From Geodermatophilus saharensis (GTDB lineage Bacteria > Actinomycetota > Actinomycetes > Mycobacteriales > Geodermatophilaceae): DNA of 64,000 nucleotides. Location of the stretch: positions 1 to 64,000 of the forward strand of contig NZ_FZOH01000012.1 of NCBI RefSeq assembly GCF_900188205.1, read 5' to 3'. A program made the translations under genes and the position numbers. The notes under the pieces are model-generated. The model searched no databases. It saw only the letters and a program-made list of their open reading frames with translations, and had not been told where the DNA came from. Of the stretch, positions 25,126-34,212 are shown piece after piece (position 1 is the stretch's first letter; every line of letters starts with the position of its first letter).

Positions 25126-26922
25126 TCACGGCAGCAGCGGCTGACCGTCGCGCACGAGGCGCCAGTTCTCGACGGCGAAGTCCGCCGGGTCGATGACGCC
25201 GGTCGACTGCGCGCGCTCGATGAGCAGCTGGCGGATCTCCTGCTGCTCGTTGTAGACCACGGGCGCGGTCGAGATGCCCGGGAAGCCGCCCCCACCCGAG
25301 CGCCGGTAGTTGTTCACCGCGACGACGAACCGGGCGTCGTCGGCCACCGGCTGCCCGTCGTACGACAGGCCCACGATCCGCGACCCGACCGGCCGCGTGA
25401 CGTCGACGTCGTAGGTGACGCCGGACAGCTGGTCGTAGTTGTAGTCGGGGATCCCGTTCGGGGCCTCGGGGACCACGGCGTTGGTCAGCGTCGCCGGGTC
25501 GACCGCGCCGGTGGCCGGCGCCGGCTCGTAGTACCGGGCCGAGTACTCGAGGTACTGCCGCACCTGGGCACCGGTCAGGGTCACCGCCTCGAGGGTGTTG
25601 TCGAAGACGTAGAGCCCGGCGATGTCCCGGACCGTGACGTCACCGGCCGGGAAGGTCGCCGTCCGGCTGAACGGCGCGGCGATCGACAGCACCGGCAGGT
25701 CGGCGTACTCCGTCCCCTCGAGCGCGGCGTCGACGGTGTCGGTCTGGACGTCCTGGACGAAGTCGAGGATCGGGGTGTCCGCCCAGGGGCTGGTGGCCGC
25801 CGACAGGGCCTGCGCCGAGGTGGCGACGACCTGGTTGACGTAGCGGACGGTGGTCTCGTGCGCCTGCGCGGTCGCGGCGAGCACCTCGGGGTCCTCGGGG
25901 TGGTCCTTGGTCCGCAGCGCCTCGGCCGTGACGCCGGTGACGTCCCACTGCCCGCGGGTCTTGGCCAGCGCGACGTCGACCCGGCTGACGGTGGCACCCC
26001 AGCGGTAGGGCTGGGTGAGCACGACGTCCTCGCCGGTCACCTCGTTGCGCACGGTCTGCGACGGCTTGTCGAGGTGGGTGTGGCCGACCACCATCGCGTC
26101 GATGCCGGGCACCGTGCGGGCGATGACGTCGGTCGGGTTCTCGGTCGGGGCGGCGTCGGGCCCGTAGGAGGACGTCCCGCCCACGCCCGCGTGCGACAGC
26201 ACCACGACGACGTCGGCCTGCCGGTCGACGATCGGCACCCAGTGCTCCGCCGCGGTGACCATGTCCTGGAACTCGACCCGGCCCTCGACGTTGGCGCGGT
26301 CCCAGATGGCCGAGCCGGGCGTGGTGAGACCCAGGATGCCGACGGTCACCGGCTTGTGACCGGGCACCTGCACCTTCTGCAGGGTGTAGGGCGGCAGGTA
26401 CGGCTCACCGGTGGCGGCGTCGAGGACGTTCGCGCCCAGCACCGGGTGGTCGACGTCGTCGGTGTAGGCCTGCAGCAGGTCCAGCCCGTAGTTGAACTCG
26501 TGGTTGCCCACGACCTGGGCGTCGTAGCCGATCGCGTCGTAGGCGGCGGCCATCGGGTGCTCGGCGCCGGTCTCGGTGACCGGCTCCTGGCGCGCGTAGT
26601 AGTAGCTCAGCGGCGTGCCCTGCAGGAAGTCGCCGTTGTCGACGACGAGGACGCGCTCGTCGCCCTCCTCGGCGCGCACCTGGTCGACGACCGAGCCGAC
26701 CCGCGCCAGGCCGGTCGCGTCCCCGGAGCGCTCGGTGTAGGGCGCGTTCTTGAAGTAGTCCCAGTCCTGGACCCGGCCGTGCAGGTCCGTGGTGGCCAGC
26801 AGGGTGATGTCGAGCTCGTCGGACGGGCCGGGCGGCGCGGCCGCCGCGGGCGTCGTCGCCCCGGCGGCCACGGCCAGCACGGCCACCCCGGCCGAGAGAG
26901 CCCAGTTCCTGCGTCGTTGCAT
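25126..26922 (-). CDS. Secreted bifunctional metallophosphatase / 5'-nucleotidase
   Basis: Encodes 598 aa with a signal peptide (RRRNWALSAGVAVLAVAAGATTPAAAA). The metallophosphatase domain shows the metal ligands in TTDLHGRV, VVDNGDFLQGTPLSYYY, VVGNHEFNYG and VVGHTHLD. The C-terminal substrate domain has VVAVNNYRRSGGGGFPG. It resembles the 2',3'-cyclic nucleotide 2'-phosphodiesterase/5'-nucleotidase group, releasing phosphate and nucleoside outside the cell. The gene is alone, 90 bp from the next minus-strand stop. Confidence 0.92.
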   Translation of the reverse strand: MQRRRNWALSAGVAVLAVAAGATTPAAAAPPGPSDELDITLLATTDLHGRVQDWDYFKNAPYTERSGDATGLARVGSVVDQVRAEEGDERVLVVDNGDFLQGTPLSYYYARQEPVTETGAEHPMAAAYDAIGYDAQVVGNHEFNYGLDLLQAYTDDVDHPVLGANVLDAATGEPYLPPYTLQKVQVPGHKPVTVGILGLTTPGSAIWDRANVEGRVEFQDMVTAAEHWVPIVDRQADVVVVLSHAGVGGTSSYGPDAAPTENPTDVIARTVPGIDAMVVGHTHLDKPSQTVRNEVTGEDVVLTQPYRWGATVSRVDVALAKTRGQWDVTGVTAEALRTKDHPEDPEVLAATAQAHETTVRYVNQVVATSAQALSAATSPWADTPILDFVQDVQTDTVDAALEGTEYADLPVLSIAAPFSRTATFPAGDVTVRDIAGLYVFDNTLEAVTLTGAQVRQYLEYSARYYEPAPATGAVDPATLTNAVVPEAPNGIPDYNYDQLSGVTYDVDVTRPVGSRIVGLSYDGQPVADDARFVVAVNNYRRSGGGGFPGISTAPVVYNEQQEIRQLLIERAQSTGVIDPADFAVENWRLVRDGQPLLP

Positions 26923-27016
26923 GCGGTTGTCGTCCCCTCGCGTTCTCGCGCCCGGCGGTCGCGGGCGCCGGGGGACGGTAACCGGTGACGGATGGTTCCG
27001 TCACGCCTCCGGCGTG

Positions 27017-28684
27017 TTACTGGTAGGTGATCAGCTGGGGACGCGGGGAGACCTGGGCGATCGTCTCCTCCGGGGTGAGCATCGGGACGTCCTCGTCGTA
27101 GAAGTTCTTCCAGCCCCAGTTCAGCCCCTGCGGGCCGACGCCCTGCAGCACCCGCCAGGTGTCCTGCTTGGCCGGCTGCGAGCCCTGCCCGTCGACGTGC
27201 ACCATGACCGCCAGCTCGTCGCGGGACAGGTCGACCTGCGCGCGGTCGGGGATCATGTCCACCCGGAACTGGTGCAGGACCAGCAGCTTCTGCGGCAGCC
27301 GCTTCTCGCGGGTGAGGTCGGCCAGCCAGGTGACCACCCGGTTGACCTCCTCGATGCCGACCGAGCCGATCTGGGTCAGGTGCACCTCGTTCGGCGCGAG
27401 CCGCCACTCCGGGTCCAGGGCCAGCCCCACGTACGGCAGCTCCAGCAGCGGGCGGTACAGCTCGGCCTGGCTGACGAAGTCGGCGCGGCCGGGCTGCAGG
27501 TCGATCACGACGTAGAGGCCCGCGGCGCCGGCGGCCTCCACCCAGGGCCGCAGCTCGTCGACCGGGGTCTCGAAGGAGTAGTCGTTGCCGTCGGTGGGGA
27601 ACGCCGAGGCCACCGTGGCGATGATCTCGAAGGACGGGACGACGGTGGCGTCGGGCACGAGGGCCTCGTAGGGGGCGGCGTGGTCGCGGGCCCGCTGGAT
27701 CGACGCCTGCACGTCCTGCTCCCCCAGCACGCCGAGCGAGGCGGTGCCCGGGTGCCCGTAGAGGGCCACCATGAAGTGCTCCGGGAACAGCAGCTGCCCA
27801 CCGCCGGGCAGCTGCGTGCCGGTCGCGGCGGTCTCCAGCTTCCAGTCCAGCCCCTCCTCGGCGCCGAAGGCGGCACCCAGGGCGACGACGGTGTCCGCGC
27901 CGGCCACCGCCTCGACGACGTCCCCGGAGGAGCGCGGGTCGGCCTGCCCCTCGGTGACGTGCACCCGCGCGCCGGCGGCCCGGGCGGTGGCGACGCCGGC
28001 CAGCGCGGCGGGGTCGCCGTCGGCGAGGACCACGGTGGTCTCCAGCGGCTCGCCGCGCTCGACCTCGGGCAGCTCCCCGGAGGCCTCGCCGCCGGCCGGC
28101 TCCCCGGAGGCCTCGCCGCCGGCCGGCTCCCCGGCGTCCTCGGGGCGCAGCGCGGCGGGCGCGTCCGGCTCGAGGGCGGCGACGGCGGCGGCCTCACCGC
28201 CGGCGGGCACCGGGTCGGCGTCGGCGAGGTCGAGGCCGGTGGCCGCGGCGACGGCGTCGGCGGTGGCCGGGACGGACACGACCTCGGCGTCCCCGGGCGC
28301 GGTCTCGGTCCCCACCGCGAGGACGGTGCCGGCGCCCAGCCGGTCGAGCTCGGTGGCGACCGCGTCGTCGGAGCCCTCGCCCTCGGGGTCGAGGAGCAGC
28401 GGGACGCCCAGGCCGACGGCCGCGGACGAGGCCAGCAGCGTGGCCGCGGTGTCGCCTGCGGGGGCGACCACGGCGACGCCGGACTCCTCGAACAGCGCCC
28501 GGCTGGCGCTGACCGCGGCGGCGACGGGCTCGGCGTCGGCGACCACGGTCAGCCGCTCGCCGGGGGCGGCGGTGGCGGCCTTCGCCGGCTCGGCGTCCCC
28601 GCCGTCGGCACCGCCGCCGGAGGAGGTGCACCCGGCGGCGAGCAGCAGGGCGCTCAGGGCGAGGGGGGCGGCCCGATGGCGCAC
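27017..28684 (-). CDS. Lipoprotein with CWB2-like N-terminal region
   Basis: Encodes 555 aa. LALSALLLAAGC gives a lipobox with Cys19, so it is membrane-anchored outside the cell. Residues 40-230 resemble the cell-wall-binding repeat 2 (CWB2) fold: AVAAAVSASRALFEESGVAVVA, VGLGVPLLLDPEGEG, LDRLGAGTVLAVG. The C-terminal 300 residues (from DWKLETAATG) look like a TIM-barrel-type domain, not assigned. A 27-bp tandem repeat at 28073-28126 encodes GEPAGGEAS twice. Start GTG 28684 with GGAGG 8 bp upstream. It is divergent from the histidine kinase gene. Confidence 0.78.
   Translation of the reverse strand: MRHRAAPLALSALLLAAGCTSSGGGADGGDAEPAKAATAAPGERLTVVADAEPVAAAVSASRALFEESGVAVVAPAGDTAATLLASSAAVGLGVPLLLDPEGEGSDDAVATELDRLGAGTVLAVGTETAPGDAEVVSVPATADAVAAATGLDLADADPVPAGGEAAAVAALEPDAPAALRPEDAGEPAGGEASGEPAGGEASGELPEVERGEPLETTVVLADGDPAALAGVATARAAGARVHVTEGQADPRSSGDVVEAVAGADTVVALGAAFGAEEGLDWKLETAATGTQLPGGGQLLFPEHFMVALYGHPGTASLGVLGEQDVQASIQRARDHAAPYEALVPDATVVPSFEIIATVASAFPTDGNDYSFETPVDELRPWVEAAGAAGLYVVIDLQPGRADFVSQAELYRPLLELPYVGLALDPEWRLAPNEVHLTQIGSVGIEEVNRVVTWLADLTREKRLPQKLLVLHQFRVDMIPDRAQVDLSRDELAVMVHVDGQGSQPAKQDTWRVLQGVGPQGLNWGWKNFYDEDVPMLTPEETIAQVSPRPQLITYQ
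28073..28134. repeat. 27-bp in-frame tandem repeat inside the lipoprotein gene
   Basis: Two perfect 27-bp units (28073-28099 and 28100-28126, each beginning CTCCCCGGAGG) and the first bases of a third. They encode a Gly/Glu/Ala/Pro linker between the two domains; copy number may vary between strains. Confidence 0.85.
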
Positions 28685-28916
28685 GCGCGGCACCTCCGTC
28701 CGCCGGGCACCCGGTCGCGGGGAGCGCGACGGCGGCGGCGCGCCCGGCGCCTCGACAGTAGCGACGTCCTGGACACCGCCGCCCGCCGCCGGGACGATCG
28801 GCGCTCGACATGGACGGAGACGGAGCGGCTGGGGCAGCGGTTGTCGGGCCAGCCCGACAGCGGATCGACCGGGTGACGGGATCGGCCGGCCGGCGGCGCG
28901 TCGGCAGGCTCGGGTC

Positions 28917-30215
28917 ATGACCAGCGAGACCCTCGTGATGCCCACCGCGACCGCTCCCTACCGCTCCCGCGTGGCGCGCCAGACCCTGCTGGACTCCGGC
29001 TACGCGCTGCTGTCGCTGCCGATCGGCGTGTTCGCCTTCACCCTCGTCGTCACGGGCGTGGCGGTCGGGGTCGGCACGCTGGTGATCTGGGTCGGGGTCG
29101 CCGTCCTCGCCGGGACGCTGCTGGCCGCCCGCGGCCTGGCCACCGCCGAGCGGGCGCAACTGCCGGCGGTGCTGGGCCGCCCGGTGCCCCGGCCGGCCTA
29201 CCTGATGCCCGACGGCGGCCGGGTGCGCCGGCTGCTGACCCCGCTGCGCGACCCGCAGTCCTGGCTCGACGCGCTGCACGCGGTGCTCCGGCTGCCGGTG
29301 GCGGTGCTGGCCTTCTCGGTCACCGTGACGATGTGGGCGCTGGCGCTGGGCGGGCTGACCTACTGGGCCTGGGACTGGGCGCTGCCCGACCCGTCGGCCG
29401 ACCCGGAGAACTCCGACCTGCTCGAGCTGCTCGGGTTCGACTCCTCCCCGGCCCGGCGCATCCTGCTGTACGTGGCGCTGGGCGTCGTGGCCGCGGTGCT
29501 GCTGCCCGTCGTGGTCCGCGGCGTCGCGCTGCTGCAGGCCCAGCTCGGCCGGGTGCTGCTCACCTCCCGGGCCGCCACCCAGGCCGAGATCGGCCGGCTC
29601 TCCCGCGGCCGCGACGCCGCCGTCGCCGCCGAGGCCGTGGCGCTGCGGCGCCTGGAGCGCGACATCCACGACGGCCCGCAGCAGCACCTGGTGCGCCTCG
29701 GCATGGACCTCTCCCGGGCGCAGCGGCAGCTCGACCGCGACCCCGCCGCCGCCCGCACGACGATCACCGAGGCCGGCGTCCTGGCCCGCGAGGCGCTGGA
29801 GGAGCTGCGCGCGCTGTCCCGCGGCATCGCCCCGCCGGTGCTGGCCGACCGCGGCCTGGCCGCCGCGCTGGCCGCGGTGGCCGCCCGCTCGCCGGTACCG
29901 GTCGAGATCGCCGTCGACCTGCCGGAACAGCGCCTGGCCCCGGCCACCGAGAACACCGCCTACTTCGTCGTCAGCGAGGCGCTGGCCAACGTCGCCAAGC
30001 ACAGCGGGGCGCGGGTGTGCCGGGTCGAGGTGGGCCGGTCCGGCGACCTGTTGCGGGTGGTGGTCGAGGACGACGGCGCCGGCGGTGCGCTGACGGTGCC
30101 CGGCCACGGCCTGGCGGGGCTGGCCGACCGGCTGCGCGCGGTGGACGGGGTGCTGACCGTCGACAGCCCGCCCGGCGGTCCGACGCGCACGGTCGCCGAG
30201 CTGCCGTGGGCGTGA
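28917..30215 (+). CDS. Two-component sensor histidine kinase (HisKA_3)
   Basis: Encodes 432 aa. Membrane segments in the first 220 residues (YALLSLPIGVFAFTLVVTGVAVGV, LVIWVGVAVLAGTLLAA, VAVLAFSVTVTMWALALGGLTYWAW, LLYVALGVVAAVLLPVVV) carry a sensor-type N-terminus. RRLERDIHDGPQQHLVRLGMDLSRA contains the phosphorylated His251. The HATPase_c part has VVSEALANVAKHSGA and DDGAGGA...GHGLAGLADRL. It phosphorylates the response regulator encoded next, whose GTG overlaps this stop (GTGA). It diverges from the lipoprotein gene 232 bp upstream. The signal is unknown. Confidence 0.92.
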   Translation: MTSETLVMPTATAPYRSRVARQTLLDSGYALLSLPIGVFAFTLVVTGVAVGVGTLVIWVGVAVLAGTLLAARGLATAERAQLPAVLGRPVPRPAYLMPDGGRVRRLLTPLRDPQSWLDALHAVLRLPVAVLAFSVTVTMWALALGGLTYWAWDWALPDPSADPENSDLLELLGFDSSPARRILLYVALGVVAAVLLPVVVRGVALLQAQLGRVLLTSRAATQAEIGRLSRGRDAAVAAEAVALRRLERDIHDGPQQHLVRLGMDLSRAQRQLDRDPAAARTTITEAGVLAREALEELRALSRGIAPPVLADRGLAAALAAVAARSPVPVEIAVDLPEQRLAPATENTAYFVVSEALANVAKHSGARVCRVEVGRSGDLLRVVVEDDGAGGALTVPGHGLAGLADRLRAVDGVLTVDSPPGGPTRTVAELPWA

Positions 30216-30877
30216 GCGAGGCCGGCCGGCCGCTGCGGGTGGTGCTCGCCGAGGACTCGGTCCTGCTCCGCGAGGGGCTGGTCCGGTTGCTCGAGGAGGC
30301 GGGCACCACCGTGGTGGCGGCGGTCGGCGACGGCCCGTCGCTGGTGCGCGCGGTGAGCCAGCTGCGGCCGGACGTCGCCGTCGTCGACGTGCGGATGCCG
30401 CCCACCCACACCGACGAGGGGCTGCGCGCCGCCGTCGAGGTGCGCCGGGCGGTGCCGGGGACGGCGGTGCTGGTGCTCTCGCAGTACGTCGAGGTGGCCT
30501 ACGCCGACGAGCTGCTGGCCGACGGCCGCGGCGGCGCCGGCTACCTGCTCAAGGACCGGGTCACCGACCTCGACCAGCTGCTGGCCGCGCTCGACGACGT
30601 GGTCGCCGGCGGCACGGTGCTCGACCCGCAGGTGGTGGCCCAGCTGTTCGCCCGCCGCCGCGCCGACGACCCGGTGCGCCGGCTGACGGCGCGCGAGCGC
30701 GAGGTGCTCGGGCTGATCGCCGAGGGGCACTCCAACACCGCGATCGCCCGGGTCCTGGTGGTCACCCCCGGCGCCGTGGAGAAGCACACGCAGCGGATCT
30801 TCGCCAAGCTCGGCCTGGCCCCCGACGAGGACCGCAACAGCCGGGTGATGGCGACGCTGGCCTACCTGCGCGGCTGA
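30212..30877 (+). CDS. NarL/LuxR-family response regulator
   Basis: Encodes 221 aa: a receiver domain with acidic pocket (AEDSVLLREGL), phospho-acceptor Asp59 in VAVVDVRMPP and Lys114 in YLLKDR, then a LuxR HTH (LTAREREVLGLIAEGHSNTAIARVLVVTPGAVEKHTQRIFAKLGL). It is the partner of the upstream kinase, coupled by GTGA. Its last 16 bp overlap the end of the convergent MarR-like gene. Targets are unknown; the divergent lipoprotein gene is a candidate. Confidence 0.93.
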   Translation: MSEAGRPLRVVLAEDSVLLREGLVRLLEEAGTTVVAAVGDGPSLVRAVSQLRPDVAVVDVRMPPTHTDEGLRAAVEVRRAVPGTAVLVLSQYVEVAYADELLADGRGGAGYLLKDRVTDLDQLLAALDDVVAGGTVLDPQVVAQLFARRRADDPVRRLTAREREVLGLIAEGHSNTAIARVLVVTPGAVEKHTQRIFAKLGLAPDEDRNSRVMATLAYLRG

Positions 30878-31290
30878 TCGGCCAGCGCCTGCTCGACGTT
30901 GGCCACCATCCGCGCCAGCCCGGCCACGACGGCGGCGTACTCCTCGGCGGTCAGCCCGTCGGCCACGCGGCGGCGGAACGCCCCCACAGCGGCGGCCAGC
31001 CGCTCGTGCGCCGTCCGCCCGTCCGCGGTGAGCGCGAGCGTCCCGGCGTCGTCGGCCAGCCAGCCGCGGGCGGCCAGGTCGGCGAGCGCGGCGTCGAGGT
31101 CCCGCGGGCCGGCGAAACCGGCCAGCGCGGTGTGCAGGTCCGCCCGCGGTACCGGGCCGCCGGCCACCGACTGCAGCAGCTGCCAGTGCCGGCGGGTCAG
31201 CCCCTCCCCCGCGACGACGCCGTCGAGGCCCCGCTCGAGCAGCTCGTCGAGCCGCCTGACCCACCACCCGACCGGCCGCCGCTCCTGCAC
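30862..31290 (-). CDS. MarR-like winged-helix regulator
   Basis: Encodes 142 aa from GTG 31290. RRLDELLERGLDGVVAGEGLTRRHWQLLQSVAGGPVPRADLHTALA and LAARGWLADDAGTLALTADGRTAHERL fit a MarR winged helix with flanking dimerisation helices; no effector is evident. It overlaps the response-regulator gene by 16 bp (convergent) and is divergent from the Eis-like acetyltransferase 64 bp away, which it may control. Confidence 0.75.
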   Translation of the reverse strand: MQERRPVGWWVRRLDELLERGLDGVVAGEGLTRRHWQLLQSVAGGPVPRADLHTALAGFAGPRDLDAALADLAARGWLADDAGTLALTADGRTAHERLAAAVGAFRRRVADGLTAEEYAAVVAGLARMVANVEQALADQPRR

Positions 31291-31354
31291 GCGGGCATCG
31301 TGGCACCGCAGAACACGGTCGCGGGGCGTCGTCCCCGCCCAGTAGACAGCAGGG

Positions 31355-32593
31355 GTGACCGACGCCGCCGACCTGCGCCCCGCGACCGCCGAGGAGTGGC
31401 CGGCCTTCGGCCGCGCCCTGTTCGACACCTTCGGCGAGGAGCCGCCGGGCTCGTTCCTCGAGAGGGTCCCCGTCACCGCCGAGCTCGACCGGTCGCTGGG
31501 CCTGTGGGAGGGCGACCGCGTGGTCGCCACCTCGGGCGTCTACACCCGGGAGCTGACGGTGCCCGGCGGGGTCGTCCCGTGCGCCGCGGTCACGTGGGTG
31601 AGCGTGGCGCCGACGCACCGGCGCCGCGGCGTGCTGACGGCGATCATGCGGCGCCAGCTCACCGAGCTGCACGAGCAGGAGCGGGAGCCGGTCGCGGCGC
31701 TGTGGGCCTCGGAGTCGTCGATCTACGGCCGCTTCGGCTACGCCCCGGCCACCTGGCGCGGCGGCCTGTCCGGCGACGTCGCGCGGATGCGGCTGCGGCC
31801 CGACGTCGACCTGGGCACCGGGCGGGTGGCGCTGGTCGGCGTCGACGACTACCGCGCGGCCGTCGTCGGCCTGCACGACCGGCTGCGCCGCTCGGTGCCG
31901 GGCAACCTGGCCCGCGACGAGCGCTGGTGGGGCCGGCTGCTCGAGGACGACCCCGGCCAGCGCCGCGGCGCCACCGAGCGCCGGTACCTGCTGCACACCG
32001 AGGCCGACGGGGCGGTCACCGGCTACGCCGCCTACCGGGTCAAGGCGCACTGGACCGACGACGGCCAGCCCGACGGCACGGTCGACGTCGAGGAGCTGCG
32101 CGGCGCCTCACCCGCGGCGCACGCGGCCCTGTGGCGGTTCGTGCTGTCGCTGGACCTGGTGCGCACCGTGCGCGCGTCGACCGCCTCGCCCGACGAGCCG
32201 CTGCGGCACCTGCTGGCCGAGCCGCGGGCGCTGCGTTCGCAACCCTTCGACGCACTGTGGGTCCGGCTGGTCGACGTCGGCCGCGCCCTGGCCGCCCGCC
32301 GCTACCCCGCCGTGGTCGAGCTGGTCATCGAGGTCCGCGACCGCACCTGCCCCTGGAACGACGGCCGCTGGTGGCTGCGCGGTCACCCGGCGGGGGCGTG
32401 GTGCGCCCGCACCGAGGCCGACGCCGACCTCGTGGTCGACGTCGAGGCGCTGGGCGCGGCCTACCTCGGCGGGGTGTCGCTGGCGACGCTGCAGGCCGCC
32501 GGCCGGGTGACCGAGGTCAGCCCGGGCGCGGTGACCCAGGCCGCCACGGCGTTCCGCTGGCCGGTCACCCCGTGGTGCCCGGACGAGTTCTGA
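31355..32593 (+). CDS. Eis-like GNAT acetyltransferase
   Basis: Encodes 412 aa with the three-part Eis layout: an N-terminal GNAT domain with the CoA loop VSVAPTHRRRGVLTAIMRRQL (about 90-110), a second GNAT-like domain, and a C-terminal sterol-carrier-like domain ending in PDEF, whose carboxylate serves catalysis in Eis. SSIYGRFGYAPAT is a family signature. Eis acetylates aminoglycosides or lysines; the substrate here is not known. The start is GTG 31355, with CAGGG upstream. Confidence 0.88.
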   Translation: MTDAADLRPATAEEWPAFGRALFDTFGEEPPGSFLERVPVTAELDRSLGLWEGDRVVATSGVYTRELTVPGGVVPCAAVTWVSVAPTHRRRGVLTAIMRRQLTELHEQEREPVAALWASESSIYGRFGYAPATWRGGLSGDVARMRLRPDVDLGTGRVALVGVDDYRAAVVGLHDRLRRSVPGNLARDERWWGRLLEDDPGQRRGATERRYLLHTEADGAVTGYAAYRVKAHWTDDGQPDGTVDVEELRGASPAAHAALWRFVLSLDLVRTVRASTASPDEPLRHLLAEPRALRSQPFDALWVRLVDVGRALAARRYPAVVELVIEVRDRTCPWNDGRWWLRGHPAGAWCARTEADADLVVDVEALGAAYLGGVSLATLQAAGRVTEVSPGAVTQAATAFRWPVTPWCPDEF

Positions 32594-32635
32594 TCGACCG
32601 AGCCAGGAGCCGGACCACTCCTCGGTCGGTGGAGC

Positions 32636-33181
32636 TCACTCGATCGGCACCTCTCGGGCCCGTTCGTACTCGGTCTTGACCGCCTCGTAACCGTCGGCGA
32701 GGGACAACGTCATCAGGCCGACCACGAAGACCCCGATCAGCGGGATCTCGGGCAGCAGGACCCGCCACACCGTCAGCCCACGCTCGAAGCTCAGTGCTGC
32801 AGACCCGGTCTGGGACGCACGCACGTCCTCCGTGATCGCCGAGGCGAGTGGTGCGAGGCGGAGGCTGAGCCATGCACCCGCGACCACCAAGCAGGCCTGA
32901 GACACCAATCGGCAAGCCCGCAGCCGACGTTCAGCGAGGCGGCCGTACGCGCCCCAGATGGCAGGAGGCGTTCCACCACCATCCGCCGACGGCCGCGGCC
33001 ATCTGCGCTTCGACAGCGGCCACTCGGCCGGGAGCCCAGCCAACTGCTCGGCGGTCACGGTGATGAGCGGGCGGCCGCGGCCCTCCTGCCAGCGTCTCGT
33101 GTTGCAGACCGCCGCCCAGCCGCAGACGAGGGCCAGCAGCCCGCAGAACGCGGAGAAGAGGCCGAAGAGCCACGGGTTCAC
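32636..33181 (-). CDS. Small membrane protein, unknown
   Basis: Encodes 181 aa from GTG 33181, overlapping the stop of 33178-33516 (GTGA). Three hydrophobic segments: NPWLFGLFSAFCGLLALVCGW, VSQACLVVAGAWLSLRLAPLA and ILLP-type VLLPEIPLIGVFVVGLMTLSL. A soluble loop of about 70 residues (RRWQEGRGRPLITVTAEQL...) separates the first two. No family recognised. It forms a two-gene unit with the upstream membrane protein, and codon use is less GC3-extreme than its neighbours. Confidence 0.65.
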   Translation of the reverse strand: MNPWLFGLFSAFCGLLALVCGWAAVCNTRRWQEGRGRPLITVTAEQLAGLPAEWPLSKRRWPRPSADGGGTPPAIWGAYGRLAERRLRACRLVSQACLVVAGAWLSLRLAPLASAITEDVRASQTGSAALSFERGLTVWRVLLPEIPLIGVFVVGLMTLSLADGYEAVKTEYERAREVPIE

Positions 33182-33516
33182 GACGCGCCAGGCGTCGAGG
33201 GCTCGTACAGAGGGGGAGGAACTGGCCGGGGAGGCAGCAGGCCGCACAGAAGGAGCAGGAAGACGCCCACACTGGTGAGGAGCGGGAAGGCGACGTAGAG
33301 CAGGAGCCCCGCCAGGGCGGGCATCACGACAGCCTGCTGAGGTCGCAGGGCCTGCAGGAGAGAGAGCCACCCCAGGGGGACCGACGACAGACCGGCGGCC
33401 AGGGTCCACCAGGAGACGGCTCGGAGGAGCTGTTTTCCCGGCTCGTTGAGCATCGGCGCGGAGTCCGGGTGCCCGTGACACGCCCAACCCACTGCCTTGG
33501 CGAGCTGCCGCCTCAC
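33178..33516 (-). CDS. Small membrane protein, unknown
   Basis: Encodes 112 aa from GTG 33516 with GGAGG 5 bp upstream; the frame is open to 33597 but without a ribosome site. Two or three hydrophobic helices: LLRAVSWWTLAAGLSSVPLGWLSLL, AVVMPALAGLLLYVAFPLLTSVGVFLLLLCGLL. The C-terminal tail is Pro-rich. No family recognised. Coupled to 32636-33181. Confidence 0.65.
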   Translation of the reverse strand: MRRQLAKAVGWACHGHPDSAPMLNEPGKQLLRAVSWWTLAAGLSSVPLGWLSLLQALRPQQAVVMPALAGLLLYVAFPLLTSVGVFLLLLCGLLPPRPVPPPLYEPSTPGAS

Positions 33517-33695
33517 GACACCTCCGGGCGAAGCGGTTGCGGAACGAGCCGAGTATCGCCGGCGAGCGGGGGTCCGTTGGGGATGTACGCACCGCACCGC
33601 GCCGCGCCGGACGCCCGGTTTGCTACGGGGTCGACCTCCTCACGAGTCGTGCCGCAGCGCTGTCCGCCACCGCTGGGTGACCGGACCGGTCCGGG

Positions 33696-34187
33696 CTAGA
33701 CGACGTCGCCGCGGGTCGGGAGGCCGCCGGCGGGGCGGTGGCGGTTCTGCTCGTAGTCGGAGATCAGCCCGATCCGCCGGACGTGCCGCTCGTCGCCGCT
33801 GAACGGGGTGCGGAGGAACTCCATGACCAGCGCGGTGGCCTCCTCGACGGAGTGCTGCCGGGCGCCGACGGAGACGACGTTGGCGTCGTTGTGCTGGCGG
33901 GCCAGCTGCGCGGTCTCGGTGTTCCACACCAGCGCGGCGCGCACGCCGGGCACCTTGTTGGCCGCGATCTGCTCGCCGTTGCCCGAGCCGCCGATGACCA
34001 CGCCGAGGCTGCCCGGCTCGACCACCACGCGCTCGCCGACCTCGATGCAGAACGGCGGGTAGTCGTCCTGCGGGTCGTAGTCGAAGGCGCCGCAGTCGAC
34101 CGGCTCGTGACCGGCCTCGGTGAGCGCCTGCTTGAGGTGCTCCTTGAACTCCAGCCCGGCGTGGTCGGTGCCGACGAAGACGCGCAT
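33696..34187 (-). CDS. rpiB: Ribose-5-phosphate isomerase B
   Basis: Encodes 163 aa of the RpiB/LacAB family, interconverting ribose-5-phosphate and ribulose-5-phosphate in the pentose phosphate pathway. MRVFVGTDHAGLEFKEHL holds the substrate Asp-His, and VVIGGSGNGEQIAANKVPGVRAAL is the phosphate/anion-hole block; RQHSVEEA and RHVRRI complete the site. Length is normal for actinobacterial RpiB. It starts 25 bp from the divergent DUF429 gene. Confidence 0.95.
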   Translation of the reverse strand: MRVFVGTDHAGLEFKEHLKQALTEAGHEPVDCGAFDYDPQDDYPPFCIEVGERVVVEPGSLGVVIGGSGNGEQIAANKVPGVRAALVWNTETAQLARQHNDANVVSVGARQHSVEEATALVMEFLRTPFSGDERHVRRIGLISDYEQNRHRPAGGLPTRGDVV

Positions 34188-34212
34188 GGGCCGAGTCTGT
34201 CAGGGTCGGCCC

